Both the position numbers and the translations under genes were made by a program. Shown here piece after piece: positions 41,433-50,519 of a stretch of 64,000 bases of DNA. The DNA comes from Lichenostomus cassidix (lineage: Eukaryota > Chordata > Aves > Passeriformes > Meliphagidae), in the NCBI GenBank assembly GCA_008360975.2, contig CM039182.1, positions 85,839,405 through 85,903,404 on the forward strand, given 5' to 3'. The notes beneath the pieces were generated by a model. The model was not told the DNA's origin, made no database searches, and saw only the letters and a program-made list of their open reading frames with translations. Positions within the stretch are counted from its first letter, which is position 1. Each line of letters begins with the position of its first letter.

Positions 41433-41943
41433 TGTATTGGTTTGAAAACAAACCAGTGGTAGATCACAAGTCAAGATTGAAATTAAAAATAAGTGAAATA
41501 ATACAAGGAAAAGCACTGACAAAGTCAGATACAACCTAACACCCTGTTAGGGTGGTAGTAGCAGTCCAACTGAAGTAGTCCAGTTGAAGTGGTGATCCTG
41601 TGACGGTCTAGTCTCCAGCTGAAGATCCAGTGGTAGCTCTGGTCCTCTGGGAACCCAGTAGACAGGGCTAGCTCAGGCAGTTCCAAGGCCAGGTTATATC
41701 CCGGTGGGAACACCTGGCTCCTCCCTCCTGGGCAGAGCATCTCACAATGGGATGAGATAAGTCCATGAGTCACACGGTGGGTCCCTGATGGCCCATTGCC
41801 TGTCATGCTGGGTGGGTCGTTAGCAAGTGATAATAGCTAACGGATGGCCCATTGCCTGTCATCCGGAGTGGGTGATAGCAGCTAATGGCCCACAGCTGGT
41901 GGTAATAGAATACTTAACTACATCAATATTGCAACCTAGGACA
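41433..41943 (-). repeat. 3' LTR of the ERVL-like provirus
   Basis: 511 bp, same termini as the 5' LTR. By eye it differs from the 5' copy at 9 bases plus one single-base gap. Eight of the nine changes and the gap lie between 41804 and 41861. The only other change is C at 41718 versus T at 47092. Confidence 0.95.
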
Positions 41944-41960
41944 TTATCCACCCCTTATTC
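41944..41960 (-). other. Probable polypurine tract
   Basis: The element strand reads AATAAGGGGTGGATAA directly before the 3' LTR TG. It is purine-rich but interrupted by T. It overlaps the pol-tail stop codon. Confidence 0.5.
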
Positions 41961-42128
41961 TATTACCAACTACACAGTTCTCACTTAAGATAAGGTCTCC
42001 TTGTGGGACACAACGGGTTTCTCCATCTGCCTGCATCACCCACCAAGTATAACCAGGTCCTTGGGCAAAAACCACTCCACGGATGGGTTTGCCTTTCCCT
42101 GAGGTGGGACTAATCCAAACAGTCTTTC
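41944..42128 (-). pseudogene. pol: Displaced C-terminal tail of pol (integrase C-terminal domain, shifted frame)
   Basis: Past the premature TAG, the frame with codons starting at 42126 (offset from the main frame) stays open for about 60 codons and ends at TAA 41946-41944, flush with the LTR. Its residues (KTVWISP..., GVVFAQGPGYTWWVM) look like the SH3-like integrase C-terminal domain. A single-base length change in the five-T run at 42135-42131 would explain the shift. Both a real mutation and an assembly error are possible. Confidence 0.8.
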
Positions 42129-45100
42129 CTAAAAACCTCTTACGTGTACCACAGGGACTTTATCTCCATCCACTGTGTGCAAAGGTTCAGACTCGGCAGG
42201 ACCGGCTCGATTGATAGAACCCCTTGTGTTAACCATCCAGGTGGCCTTTGCTAAGTTCAGTTCCCAATTTTTGAAGGTTCCCCCGCCAAGTGCCTTCAAA
42301 GTTGTCTTAAGTAGTCCGTTGCACCGTTCAACTTTCCCGGCAGCTGGTGCATGATAGGGGATATGGTATATCCATTCAATTCCGTGTTCTCTAGCCCAGG
42401 TGCTTATGAGGCCATTCTTGAAATGGGTTCCATTGTCAGACTCGATTCTCTCAGGGGTACCATGTCTCCACAGGACTTGCTTTTCCAGACCCAAGATGGT
42501 GTTCCGGGCAGTAGCATGAGGCACAGGGTAGGTCTCTAACCATCCCGTGGTTGCTTCCACCATGGTCAGCACGTAGCGTTTTCCTTGGCGGGTTTGGGGA
42601 AGTGTGATGTAGTCAACTTGCCATACTTCCCCATACCTGTACTTTGACCATCGTCCACCATACCACAGAGGCTTCACCCGCTTGGCCTGTTTGATTGCAG
42701 CGCAAGTCTCACAGCTGTGGATGACCTGTGAGATGTTGTCCATAGTCAAGTCCACCCCTCGGTCACGAGCCCACCTGTATGTCGCATCTCTCCCTTGATG
42801 ACCAGAGGCATCATGGGCCCAACGAGCTAGAAATAACTCTCCTTTGTGCTGCCAGTCCAGATCCACCTGTGACACTTCCACCTTGGCAGCTCGGTCCACC
42901 TGCTCGTTGTTACGATGCTCTTCATTAGCCCGACTCTTAGGTACATGTGCATCCACGTGTCGAACTTTCACGGTCAGCTGTTCTGCCCGGGCGGCGATGT
43001 CCTGCCAAATCTCAGCGGCCCAGATGGGTTTTCCTCTGCGCTGCCAGTTAGCCTTTCTCCAGCGATCTAACCATCCCCACAGTGCATTGGCTACCATCCA
43101 AGAGTCGGTGTAGAGATAAAGCCTTGGCCATTTCTCTCGTTCGGCAATATCCAAAGCCAGTTGGATGGCTTTAAGCTCTGCGACCTGGCTTGATCCGCCT
43201 TGTCCCTCGGTAGCCTGTACAGCTTGTCGTGTGGGGCTCCATACTGCAGCTTTCCATTTCCGATCTGCGCCTACAATTCGGCAGGAACCATCGGTGAAGA
43301 GGGCATAGTGTCTTTCACTCTCTGGCAGTTCATTATATGGGGGTGCTTCCTCGGCACGTGCTACTTGCTCCTCTGCATCTTCTGAAGATAATTTAAAAGT
43401 CTCACCTTCAGGCCAGTTTGTTATAATTTCCAGAATCCCAGGGTGATTTGGGTTTCCAATACGGGCGCGCTGTGTGATGAGGGCAATCCATTTGCTCCAC
43501 GTGGCATCAGTGGCATGGTGGGTAGAGGGAACCCTTCCCTTGAACATCCACCCCAGCACTGGTAGTCGGGGTGCAAGGAGAAGTTGTGTTTCTGTGCCGA
43601 TCACCTCTGAGGCAGCTTGGACTCCTTCGTAAGCTGCCAAGATTTCTTTCTCGGTGGGAGTGTAGTTGACTTCAGACCCTCTGTAACTTCGACTCCAGAA
43701 TCCCAGTGGTCGACCTCGGGTCTCACCGGGCACCTTCTGCCAAAGGCTCCAGGACAGACCATGGCTCCCGGCTGCAGAGTAAAGCACATTCTTTACCTCT
43801 GGTCCTGTCCTGACTGGTCCCAGGGCTACCGCATGAGCAATCTCCTGTTTGATCTGGGTGAAGGCTTGCTGCTGTTCAGGGCCCCAGTGGAAATCGTTCT
43901 TCTTGCGGGTTATGAGGTAGAGAGGACTCACAATCTGGCTGTACTCAGGGATGTGCATTCTCCAAAAGCCTATGGCGCCTAGGAAAGCTTGCGTCTCCTT
44001 CTTGTTGGTTGGTGGAGACATCGCGATGATCTTACTGATGACCTCAGAAGGAATCTGACGCCGTCCGTCTTGCCACTTTACTCCCAGGAACTGGATCTCT
44101 CGGGCAGGTCCCTTGACTTTGCTCTTCTTGATGGCGAAACCGGCTTCCAGGAGAATTTTGATGATTTTCTCACCTTTCCCAAATACTTCCGTTGCTGTGT
44201 CCCCCCACACAATGATGTCATCAATATACTGCAGATGTTCCGGAGCCTCACCCTTTTCCAGTGCAGCCTGGATCAGTCCATGGCAGATGGTGGGACTGTG
44301 CTTCCACCCCTGGGGCAGTCGGTTCCATGTGTACTGCACACCTCTCCAGGTGAAAGCAAACTGAGGTCTGCACTCTGCTGCCAGAGGAATGGAGAAAAAG
44401 GCATTGGCAATGTCGATGGTCGCATACCACTTTGCTGCCTTGGATTCCAGCTCGTACTGAAGTTCCAACATGTCCGGTACAGCAGCACTCAGTGGTGGTG
44501 TGACTTCATTCAGGCCACGGTAATCCACTGTCAGTCTCCATTCTTCACTGGACTTACGCACTGGCCATATGGGGCTGTTAAAGGGTGAGTGAGCCTTGCT
44601 GACCACCCCTTGGCTCTCCAGTTCCCGAATCATCTTATGGATGGGGGCCACAGAGTCTCTGTCAGTGCGGTATTGCCGGCGGTGCACTGTTGCTGTAGCA
44701 ATTGGTACCCGCTGTTCTTCAATTCTCAGTAGTCCTACAGCAGACGGGTTATCTGGGAGACCAGGCAGGGTATTCAGTTGTCTTATGTCTTCTGTCTCTA
44801 CAGCTGCTATCCCAAAAGCCCAGCGATGTCCCTTTGGGTCTTTGAAATATCCACTCCTGAGATAATCTATGCCGAGGATGCATGGGGCGTCTGGACCAGT
44901 CACAATGGGGTGTTTCTGCCACTCGTTCCCAGTTAAACTCACTTCAGCTTCCAGTACAGTCAGCTGCTGGGATCCTCCTGTCACCCCAGAAATGGAAATG
45001 GATTCGGTCCCCACATACCTGGATGGCATCAGGGTGCACTGAGCGCCGGTGTCAACCAAAGCCGTGTATCTTTGTGGGTCAGACGTGCCAGGCCATCGGA

Positions 45101-45161
45101 TCCACACAGTCCAATAGATCCGATTATCCCTTTCCTCTACCTGGCTAGAGGCAGGGCTCCT
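42129..45161 (-). CDS. pol: ERV Pol: protease, reverse transcriptase, RNase H, integrase (C-terminus frameshifted)
   Basis: An open frame of 1010 codons follows directly after the gag UAG, in the same frame, ending at TAG 42131-42129. Domains in order: aspartic protease with DTG at 45053-45045 (LVDTGAQCTL); RT with YIDD at 44228-44217 and the preceding LPQGW block; RNase H with FTDGSC at 43298-43281 and later LYTDSW; integrase with an H-H-C-C finger near 42.8-42.7 kb (GHQGR...CETCAAIK) and the DDE residues in WQVDYITL (about 42615), ESDNGTHF (about 42435) and GKVERCNG (about 42330). It has no start of its own, so expression probably depends on reading through the gag stop. The frame breaks at T-run 42135-42131. 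The remaining C-terminal segment lies in another frame (41944-42128). All catalytic motifs are present. Confidence 0.93.
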   Translation of the reverse strand, partial: RSPASSQVEERDNRIYWTVWIRWPGTSDPQRYTALVDTGAQCTLMPSRYVGTESISISGVTGGSQQLTVLEAEVSLTGNEWQKHPIVTGPDAPCILGIDYLRSGYFKDPKGHRWAFGIAAVETEDIRQLNTLPGLPDNPSAVGLLRIEEQRVPIATATVHRRQYRTDRDSVAPIHKMIRELESQGVVSKAHSPFNSPIWPVRKSSEEWRLTVDYRGLNEVTPPLSAAVPDMLELQYELESKAAKWYATIDIANAFFSIPLAAECRPQFAFTWRGVQYTWNRLPQGWKHSPTICHGLIQAALEKGEAPEHLQYIDDIIVWGDTATEVFGKGEKIIKILLEAGFAIKKSKVKGPAREIQFLGVKWQDGRRQIPSEVISKIIAMSPPTNKKETQAFLGAIGFWRMHIPEYSQIVSPLYLITRKKNDFHWGPEQQQAFTQIKQEIAHAVALGPVRTGPEVKNVLYSAAGSHGLSWSLWQKVPGETRGRPLGFWSRSYRGSEVNYTPTEKEILAAYEGVQAASEVIGTETQLLLAPRLPVLGWMFKGRVPSTHHATDATWSKWIALITQRARIGNPNHPGILEIITNWPEGETFKLSSEDAEEQVARAEEAPPYNELPESERHYALFTDGSCRIVGADRKWKAAVWSPTRQAVQATEGQGGSSQVAELKAIQLALDIAEREKWPRLYLYTDSWMVANALWGWLDRWRKANWQRRGKPIWAAEIWQDIAARAEQLTVKVRHVDAHVPKSRANEEHRNNEQVDRAAKVEVSQVDLDWQHKGELFLARWAHDASGHQGRDATYRWARDRGVDLTMDNISQVIHSCETCAAIKQAKRVKPLWYGGRWSKYRYGEVWQVDYITLPQTRQGKRYVLTMVEATTGWLETYPVPHATARNTILGLEKQVLWRHGTPERIESDNGTHFKNGLISTWAREHGIEWIYHIPYHAPAAGKVERCNGLLKTTLKALGGGTFKNWELNLAKATWMVNTRGSINRAGPAESEPLHTVDGDKVPVVHVRGF

Positions 45162-46751
45162 CTAATCCTGTTTTTGGTGCACGATGTTCTTCTCCTGTAA
45201 ATGTGTTCCTGAGGTCCCTTCAAGAGGATCAGTCATATTATTGCTTCCATTCTGTCCGGAGTTCTGTCCACAAGAGACTGGGGCAGTGTTGTACCTAGAT
45301 GAGCCTCCTGAAGTGGATGTTTCCTTTTTCAATTCACGTACCCGGGCTGCTAAGGAGGAGGTGGGTTTCCTATCCCACTTTCTCATGTCTTCCCCATGCT
45401 CCTGAAGGAAAAACCAGAGGTCACGTCGTGGAGTTTGTCTTCTTTCCCTGGCTGGAGTACGTCTGCTCCTGATGGCAGAGACTCTGGTTGGTTTCGGTGT
45501 GGCATGAAAAAATCCTTCTTTGAGCTCTTTCTTTAGTTTCTGGTGGCTCTCTTCAATTAAGCTCCGGACTTGCTCGGCCAGGTTTGTTTCTACCGATGAG
45601 ACCTGGGTCCGTAGTGGAGCGGTGACAGTGTCCTCATAAATTCTCAGTTTGTTTGTCAACACGCCCACCTGGTCTTCGCCTTCCCTCCACTGCAATGTTG
45701 CCAGGTAACGAGAGTATATCTCTGGTCCGAGCCGCGCGAATCTTAGCCACATTTGTGAAGTGCACCGGACATTATCTGGGCTCTTGGGGAATCTCTCATT
45801 GTCCGAGAAAATGATCTCTAGCACAGCCAATTCCCTCAGGCATCGGATACCTTGTTCTATTGTGTTCCATTTTCTTTGGTGCATCTGGAGGTCTTCTTTG
45901 CAGAGGTATCTGTCCCGTACACTCGCCAGCAATCTCCGCCAGAGGCTGAGAGTTTCCTGGGTTTTCCCAATCCCCTGGTCAATGACCACATCCTGAGACA
46001 GGGATCCCAGTTGCCTGGCCTCACTTCCATCCAGAATGGTGTCATTAGCAGCGGCATCCCAGATGCGGAGCAGCCAGGTTAAGATGGACTCGTTTGCCTG
46101 CCGGGTGAATTCCCTCCGTAGGTCCCGCAGCTCCCCCAGGGACAGAGAGCGAGTGATGATCTCCGGCTCTGTCTCTTCTGCTTGGTGAGATGGTCCTGCC
46201 GCATCCTCATCAGTCGCTATGCGGATTGATTTGCTCTTGGATTTCTTTTTCTGGACGGGGGCAACTGATACAGGCTTCGGCTGTTCTGATTTGCTTTGTT
46301 TCTCCCCCTCAAGAAGACAAAATATTGTTCTGATCTTCAGCATGAGGTACACGATGCTGGTCGCAGAGAAAAAGGAAAACAGAACTAACAAAAAGATTAT
46401 GCCATCCCTAGCATCCAGAGAGAACTCAATATCCTCAAAAACGGCTGTGCCTGACCTGAAAGGCTGGAAAAAACCGCTCTCTCCTCCTAGCCCCAGAGGG
46501 TGGGTGCGATTGCTGAGGAGGTCCCAGATGGAGCAGCTCAGGTTAGGCCAGGCAGACAAAGTCGAGTATATATAACGAATGGTATTCATCGCCTCACAGG
46601 TTACTATGCAATAGGCATAATAAACCAATAGAGCAATTTTCATGCTATGCCCTGATCGTAACAAGAGCAATACGACGGGCAGATAGCTTCCCATTTGAGG
46701 AAAGATATAGAGAGCGAGATAAAGCACCCATATAGATAAGCTGAGCATCAT
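45162..46751 (-). CDS. gag: ERV Gag-like protein with N-terminal membrane region
   Basis: A 529-codon open frame starts at ATG 46751-46749 in a good context (AGCACCATGA), only 32 nt after the PBS. The same frame is open upstream to GTG 46841 inside the LTR, but that is not a likely start. Residues about 3-31, 39-52 and 118-138 are strongly hydrophobic, and two N-x-S/T sequons (N70, N81) lie between the second and third. A lysine/serine-rich linker follows, then a helical part with LTWLLRIWDAAAND and ARQLGSLSQDVVID resembling ERVL capsid. Next come a probable coiled coil (VSSVETNLAEQVRSLIEESH region) and an Arg-rich segment. There is no CCHC zinc knuckle. It ends at UAG 45164-45162. Assignment as gag rests on position and the capsid-like part. 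No internal break is seen. Confidence 0.85.
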   Translation of the reverse strand: MMLSLSIWVLYLALYIFPQMGSYLPVVLLLLRSGHSMKIALLVYYAYCIVTCEAMNTIRYIYSTLSAWPNLSCSIWDLLSNRTHPLGLGGESGFFQPFRSGTAVFEDIEFSLDARDGIIFLLVLFSFFSATSIVYLMLKIRTIFCLLEGEKQSKSEQPKPVSVAPVQKKKSKSKSIRIATDEDAAGPSHQAEETEPEIITRSLSLGELRDLRREFTRQANESILTWLLRIWDAAANDTILDGSEARQLGSLSQDVVIDQGIGKTQETLSLWRRLLASVRDRYLCKEDLQMHQRKWNTIEQGIRCLRELAVLEIIFSDNERFPKSPDNVRCTSQMWLRFARLGPEIYSRYLATLQWREGEDQVGVLTNKLRIYEDTVTAPLRTQVSSVETNLAEQVRSLIEESHQKLKKELKEGFFHATPKPTRVSAIRSRRTPARERRQTPRRDLWFFLQEHGEDMRKWDRKPTSSLAARVRELKKETSTSGGSSRYNTAPVSCGQNSGQNGSNNMTDPLEGTSGTHLQEKNIVHQKQD

Positions 46752-46783
46752 GGTGCTAGGATTTCTGAGTTTCCCCAGGTTGT

Positions 46784-46801
46784 GCCCCACGTTGGGCGCC
46801 A
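46784..46801 (-). other. Primer-binding site, tRNA-Lys1,2 type
   Basis: The minus strand reads TGGCGCCCAACGTGGGGC, complementary over all 18 bases to the 3' end of tRNA-Lys1,2 (...GCCCCACGUUGGGCGCCA), the primer type used by foamy viruses and MPMV. It lies five bases inside the 5' LTR end. Confidence 0.93.
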
Positions 46802-46806
46802 AAATA

Positions 46807-47316
46807 TGTATTGGTTTGAAAACAAACCAGTGGTAGATCACAAGTCAAGATTGAAATTAAAAATAAGTGAAATAATACAAGGAAAAGCACTGACAAAGTC
46901 AGATACAACCTAACACCCTGTTAGGGTGGTAGTAGCAGTCCAACTGAAGTAGTCCAGTTGAAGTGGTGATCCTGTGACGGTCTAGTCTCCAGCTGAAGAT
47001 CCAGTGGTAGCTCTGGTCCTCTGGGAACCCAGTAGACAGGGCTAGCTCAGGCAGTTCCAAGGCCAGGTTATATCCCGGTGGGAACACCTGGTTCCTCCCT
47101 CCTGGGCAGAGCATCTCACAATGGGATGAGATAAGTCCATGAGTCACACGGTGGGTCCCTGATGGCCCATTGCCTGTTATGTGGGGTGGGTCGTTAGCAG
47201 CTGGTAACAGCTAATGGATGGCCCATTGCCTGTATCCGGAGTGGGTGATAGCAGCTAATGGCCCACAGCTGGTGGTAATAGAATACTTAACTACATCAAT
47301 ATTGCAACCTAGGACA
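46807..47316 (-). repeat. 5' LTR of the ERVL-like provirus
   Basis: 510 bp, TGTCCTAGG...CCAATACA on the element strand. A TATA-like GATATAA lies at 47074-47068. U3 contains two copies of a GACAGGCAATGGGCCATC-type block about 55 bp apart. A perfect 7-bp stem with a 3-nt loop lies at 46909-46925. I found no AATAAA or ATTAAA on the sense strand. Confidence 0.95.
47068..47074 (-). promoter_or_regulatory. Putative TATA box of the 5' LTR
   Basis: GATATAA on the element strand, about 243 bp from the LTR start, within GGGATATAACC. The equivalent in the 3' LTR is at 41700-41694. The position suits a U3/R promoter. The transcription start is not determined. Confidence 0.55.
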
Positions 47317-47321
47317 AAAGG
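47317..47321. repeat. Target-site duplication, right copy (aaagg)
   Basis: Directly follows the LTR end and matches 41428-41432. Confidence 0.85.
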
Positions 47322-50300
47322 TGAACAAGAAGAAAAGAACTGTCACATAAAAAGCTAAAAAGGCAGAGTAATAAATGCAGAGTTCTGGAAGTCCTTTACA
47401 ACTTGGGAACATTTTCCAAGACTGGACAAGGCAAGAAGAAACTGATAGGGAGAAGTTGCTAGAATAGTTTGCAAACAGACCAATATGGTAATGGCTCTTC
47501 CTCAGGACTAGAGTCCTGGATCTTTGTTCCTGTGGCATCTTGGTCTTCAACAATGGTACTGATATTTCCACAGGAAATGGGGTTAAACTCCAGAATTCAG
47601 ACTTCAGATGAGCTACAGAGGTTTATATGATGACCTGTGAAGCCTGATATTACAGAGAAGTTACAGATGTATGGATACTGTCCATTTTGAACAAAGGCTG
47701 GTTTCACTCTGAGACATTCTCACCACAGAGTTACACTCTCCTTTTCCTTTTCAGTGCCTTTTCCCCTTTGCTACTCAAGCAAGCAAACTATCCCTAAATC
47801 TGACAAGGAGCAGCCATGACCAATTCAGGTCCATGCAAGCAGATTCCCCCTCCTACCCCGTTGCCCTTACATCTGCATCTCCTAGCTTGCTACCATAGCA
47901 ACAAAAATTAAGATAACAGGTAAAGTAATGACAGAATGGAAAACTGATCTGCTACTGCTGGATTCAAGACTATAGAACAAGAGGAGGAGAAAGCAGTAGA
48001 AGAACCCACCAATGTAAGAAATATAAAGCAGCCCATATAATTCAAAGAGCCTGGGACACACAGTATCCCCTACCCATGTAATATCTTTCTGTGACTGTAA
48101 AAGCAGACAATTATCAATAATGGACCGAATCACAGAGATTTTAATTGGCCATAAAAATACTTCTTCCCAAATTTCAACTTAATTGAAAAATACAAAAATT
48201 TACATTCAAGTTCACATTTGGTCAAAACCAGCAGTATGGACAAGTTCTACAGAAACAACAGTCCTACTTTGTTAACAGTTTCAAAAATGTGCACTTTAAA
48301 AAAACAAAAAAACAAACCTATCATGCTTTGAGTTAATTTGTGAAAGATAATGCTTGAAAAACAAAAATCAATAAATTTCAAAAAAAGTCACTTAAGACCG
48401 TGGAAATAATTTAAACAAATTCATTTTCAAAAGAAAATGCTAAATTTTCATTATCCTGTAATAAATCCCTTTCAAATGCTGCTGAATTTTATTTCATAGT
48501 ATTGTAGAAGAAAAATGGCAGATTGACTCACACATTAAATTTCAAGACTATACTCTTAAAGCTAGTGATTCCAAAACACGTTTTCCATCTGGCCTAACTT
48601 GAGAATTTTCATCCTAGTATGAGAAAGGTTTGACAAATGTAAATAAAATAGCCATATCAAGATGCAGAGAATGCATCAGTAAGGTAAAAAATAAAATAGA
48701 ATTTAGAATTTCTTATTTGTTGTGCTGCACTGCAGTCCAAAGAAAACTGAAGAGTGAGATATGCAATTTGAGGCCGAAAGATTATTTCCTGGAAGAGTTC
48801 ACTTGTTTACCCAGTTACCTATAGGTGTGATGATAATTTTATGGATAGTTACATAGAGAAAACAATCAGCAGAGCTTTCAGTATAGCAGGTATGTATCAG
48901 ACTTCAGAAAATTACTTAAATTTCTTCAAATATTTAGGTGCTTATTACTACGTCATTTTTTTCCCAGAAACTGTCAGGCACTTTATAAAAAAACAGCTAG
49001 TGTATTTAATTTGACACATGATTTTTGAAGGTATAAAGCTTGTAGCAACTTAAGCTTTTTTACAATTCAAAATTAATTCCTGACTAGAAGCCAAGAGACA
49101 AACAGGTCACCATAAAAAGGTTAATCTGTCAGAAAACATTACAGAAAGGAATATGATGGAACTGTTTTGGAAATTCAGCTATATATTAATTGGAAATCAC
49201 AAAATTTGAGCAATAAGGTCACTGTTAGAATTTAAATTAAATCAGATCAGAGATCAGATCATTTATAAAATATATTTTAGAATTCTGTGCTCCAAGACAT
49301 TTAAAACTACTTTTCAGTACATTTTCTGAAAGATTTTCATCTTCTCTGAAAGCACTAGAATCTTTACAAGAAGAGTAGACATGTCTGAGAAGCCACACCA
49401 TGGTTAAAGATTTATCAACACACTATTACTGTGTAAGTAGCTGCACCTCCAACATGCCAGCCTTCTGCTCTGCCAGCAAAAATCTACACAGCAATGAAGA
49501 AACATAATCAGAGAACTGACACAACTGAAAAATAACCAAGGACAGTTGTGTTTATTCAGCCACATCAGTCTCTCAGTGCAGACCCAGACCAATCAGGTAT
49601 TCTCCCCAACAGAAGCTATTTCTGCTGAAACCTGTTATCTCATTAAATTCACCATTAGAGTCAACAGCCACAGAAGAGGTGATTGGGGTACCACAAAAGA
49701 AGTATCAGTGAAGCTACAGCTTGAGTGGCCATAACAAGTAAACCCAGAAGTGAAAATTTTTCTCTACTTTTTTTACCCTAGACTTTTTCCTCATTAGCTT
49801 CTACTGTTAATAAACAGTAATAGGCAGCAATTTTGGATATATTTTCCCTGTCCTCTAAACTGATAATTGTTCCAATTAGACCTTTTAAGCACTGAATTTA
49901 AGAGTACATGTTTGATCTTTTCAAGTTGACTGGAAAAGAAGCCACTCAAACATGAAACAGAATTTACCCATTTTACCCTGCTGAACTTCAGAACTGGACC
50001 AAAGAGTCCTTCAAAACTCAGTCTGTGAAAACTAATCTATGAAAACTGCTAAATCACACTTTTGGCTGTCCGTCGCATTAAACTTTGGTTCTTCAACTTG
50101 CTTCAATCAAGCTTAAAAAAAAAAGTGGGAGATGCAACACAGAGGAGGCTTTGCAAGAACTCAGTTGTTAAACACCTCACTGCACAGCCAGTGACTACAC
50201 AGTGGTAGTTTAATATATCATCTTTTGTCTGACAAGGATGCTTTAAGGATACTGTGTTTATTGTAGAAACACAGAAAATGAAACTCATGCTTTCTTAGGT

Positions 50301-50519
50301 CATCTGGATGGAAGGTTGATCTGAATTCCAGCTCACTGGCCTAGATAACTCTTTTCAAGATATCATACTGAGAGTGTAAAGGTAAATTTAGCAAAACTAG
50401 TAGCAGGATCCTTTATCCACTTGGATACTATACTTCCCAATACTCAGAGGCAATCATAGTAACAGTTTAATGAGATCTGCACCAATACCTAAAAGGATTC
50501 TTATGGAAACTTATTTAAT

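Larger units (their letters stand above)
41433..47316 (-). mobile_element. Full-length ERVL-like endogenous retrovirus (env-less provirus)
   Basis: A provirus of 5884 bp lies on the minus strand. Its order along the minus strand is 5' LTR (47316-46807), PBS (46801-46784), gag (46751-45162), an in-frame UAG, pol (45161-42129) with protease, RT, RNase H and integrase, then a frameshifted pol tail to 41944 and the 3' LTR (41943-41433). No room is left for env, and I saw no dUTPase. The 5-bp target duplication, the YIDD reverse transcriptase and the env-less layout point to class III. It sits in GALNT1 intron 1 in the gene's own orientation. Base composition is much richer in GC and CpG than the flanks, as expected for a recent arrival. 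Confidence 0.95.

Noticed and set aside
41525..41806. Open frames of 82-93 codons in both LTRs (also 46899-47147)
   Set aside because: They fall across U3/R with a TATA-like motif inside and resemble no protein. The LTR function explains the conservation between copies.
41944..42128. An env remnant between pol and the 3' LTR
   Set aside because: The short segment is the integrase C-terminal tail in a shifted frame, and it ends at the LTR.
43989..44588. 199-codon open frame on the plus strand
   Set aside because: It lies antisense to the RT part of pol, which has clear motifs. It reflects the base composition of the opposite strand.
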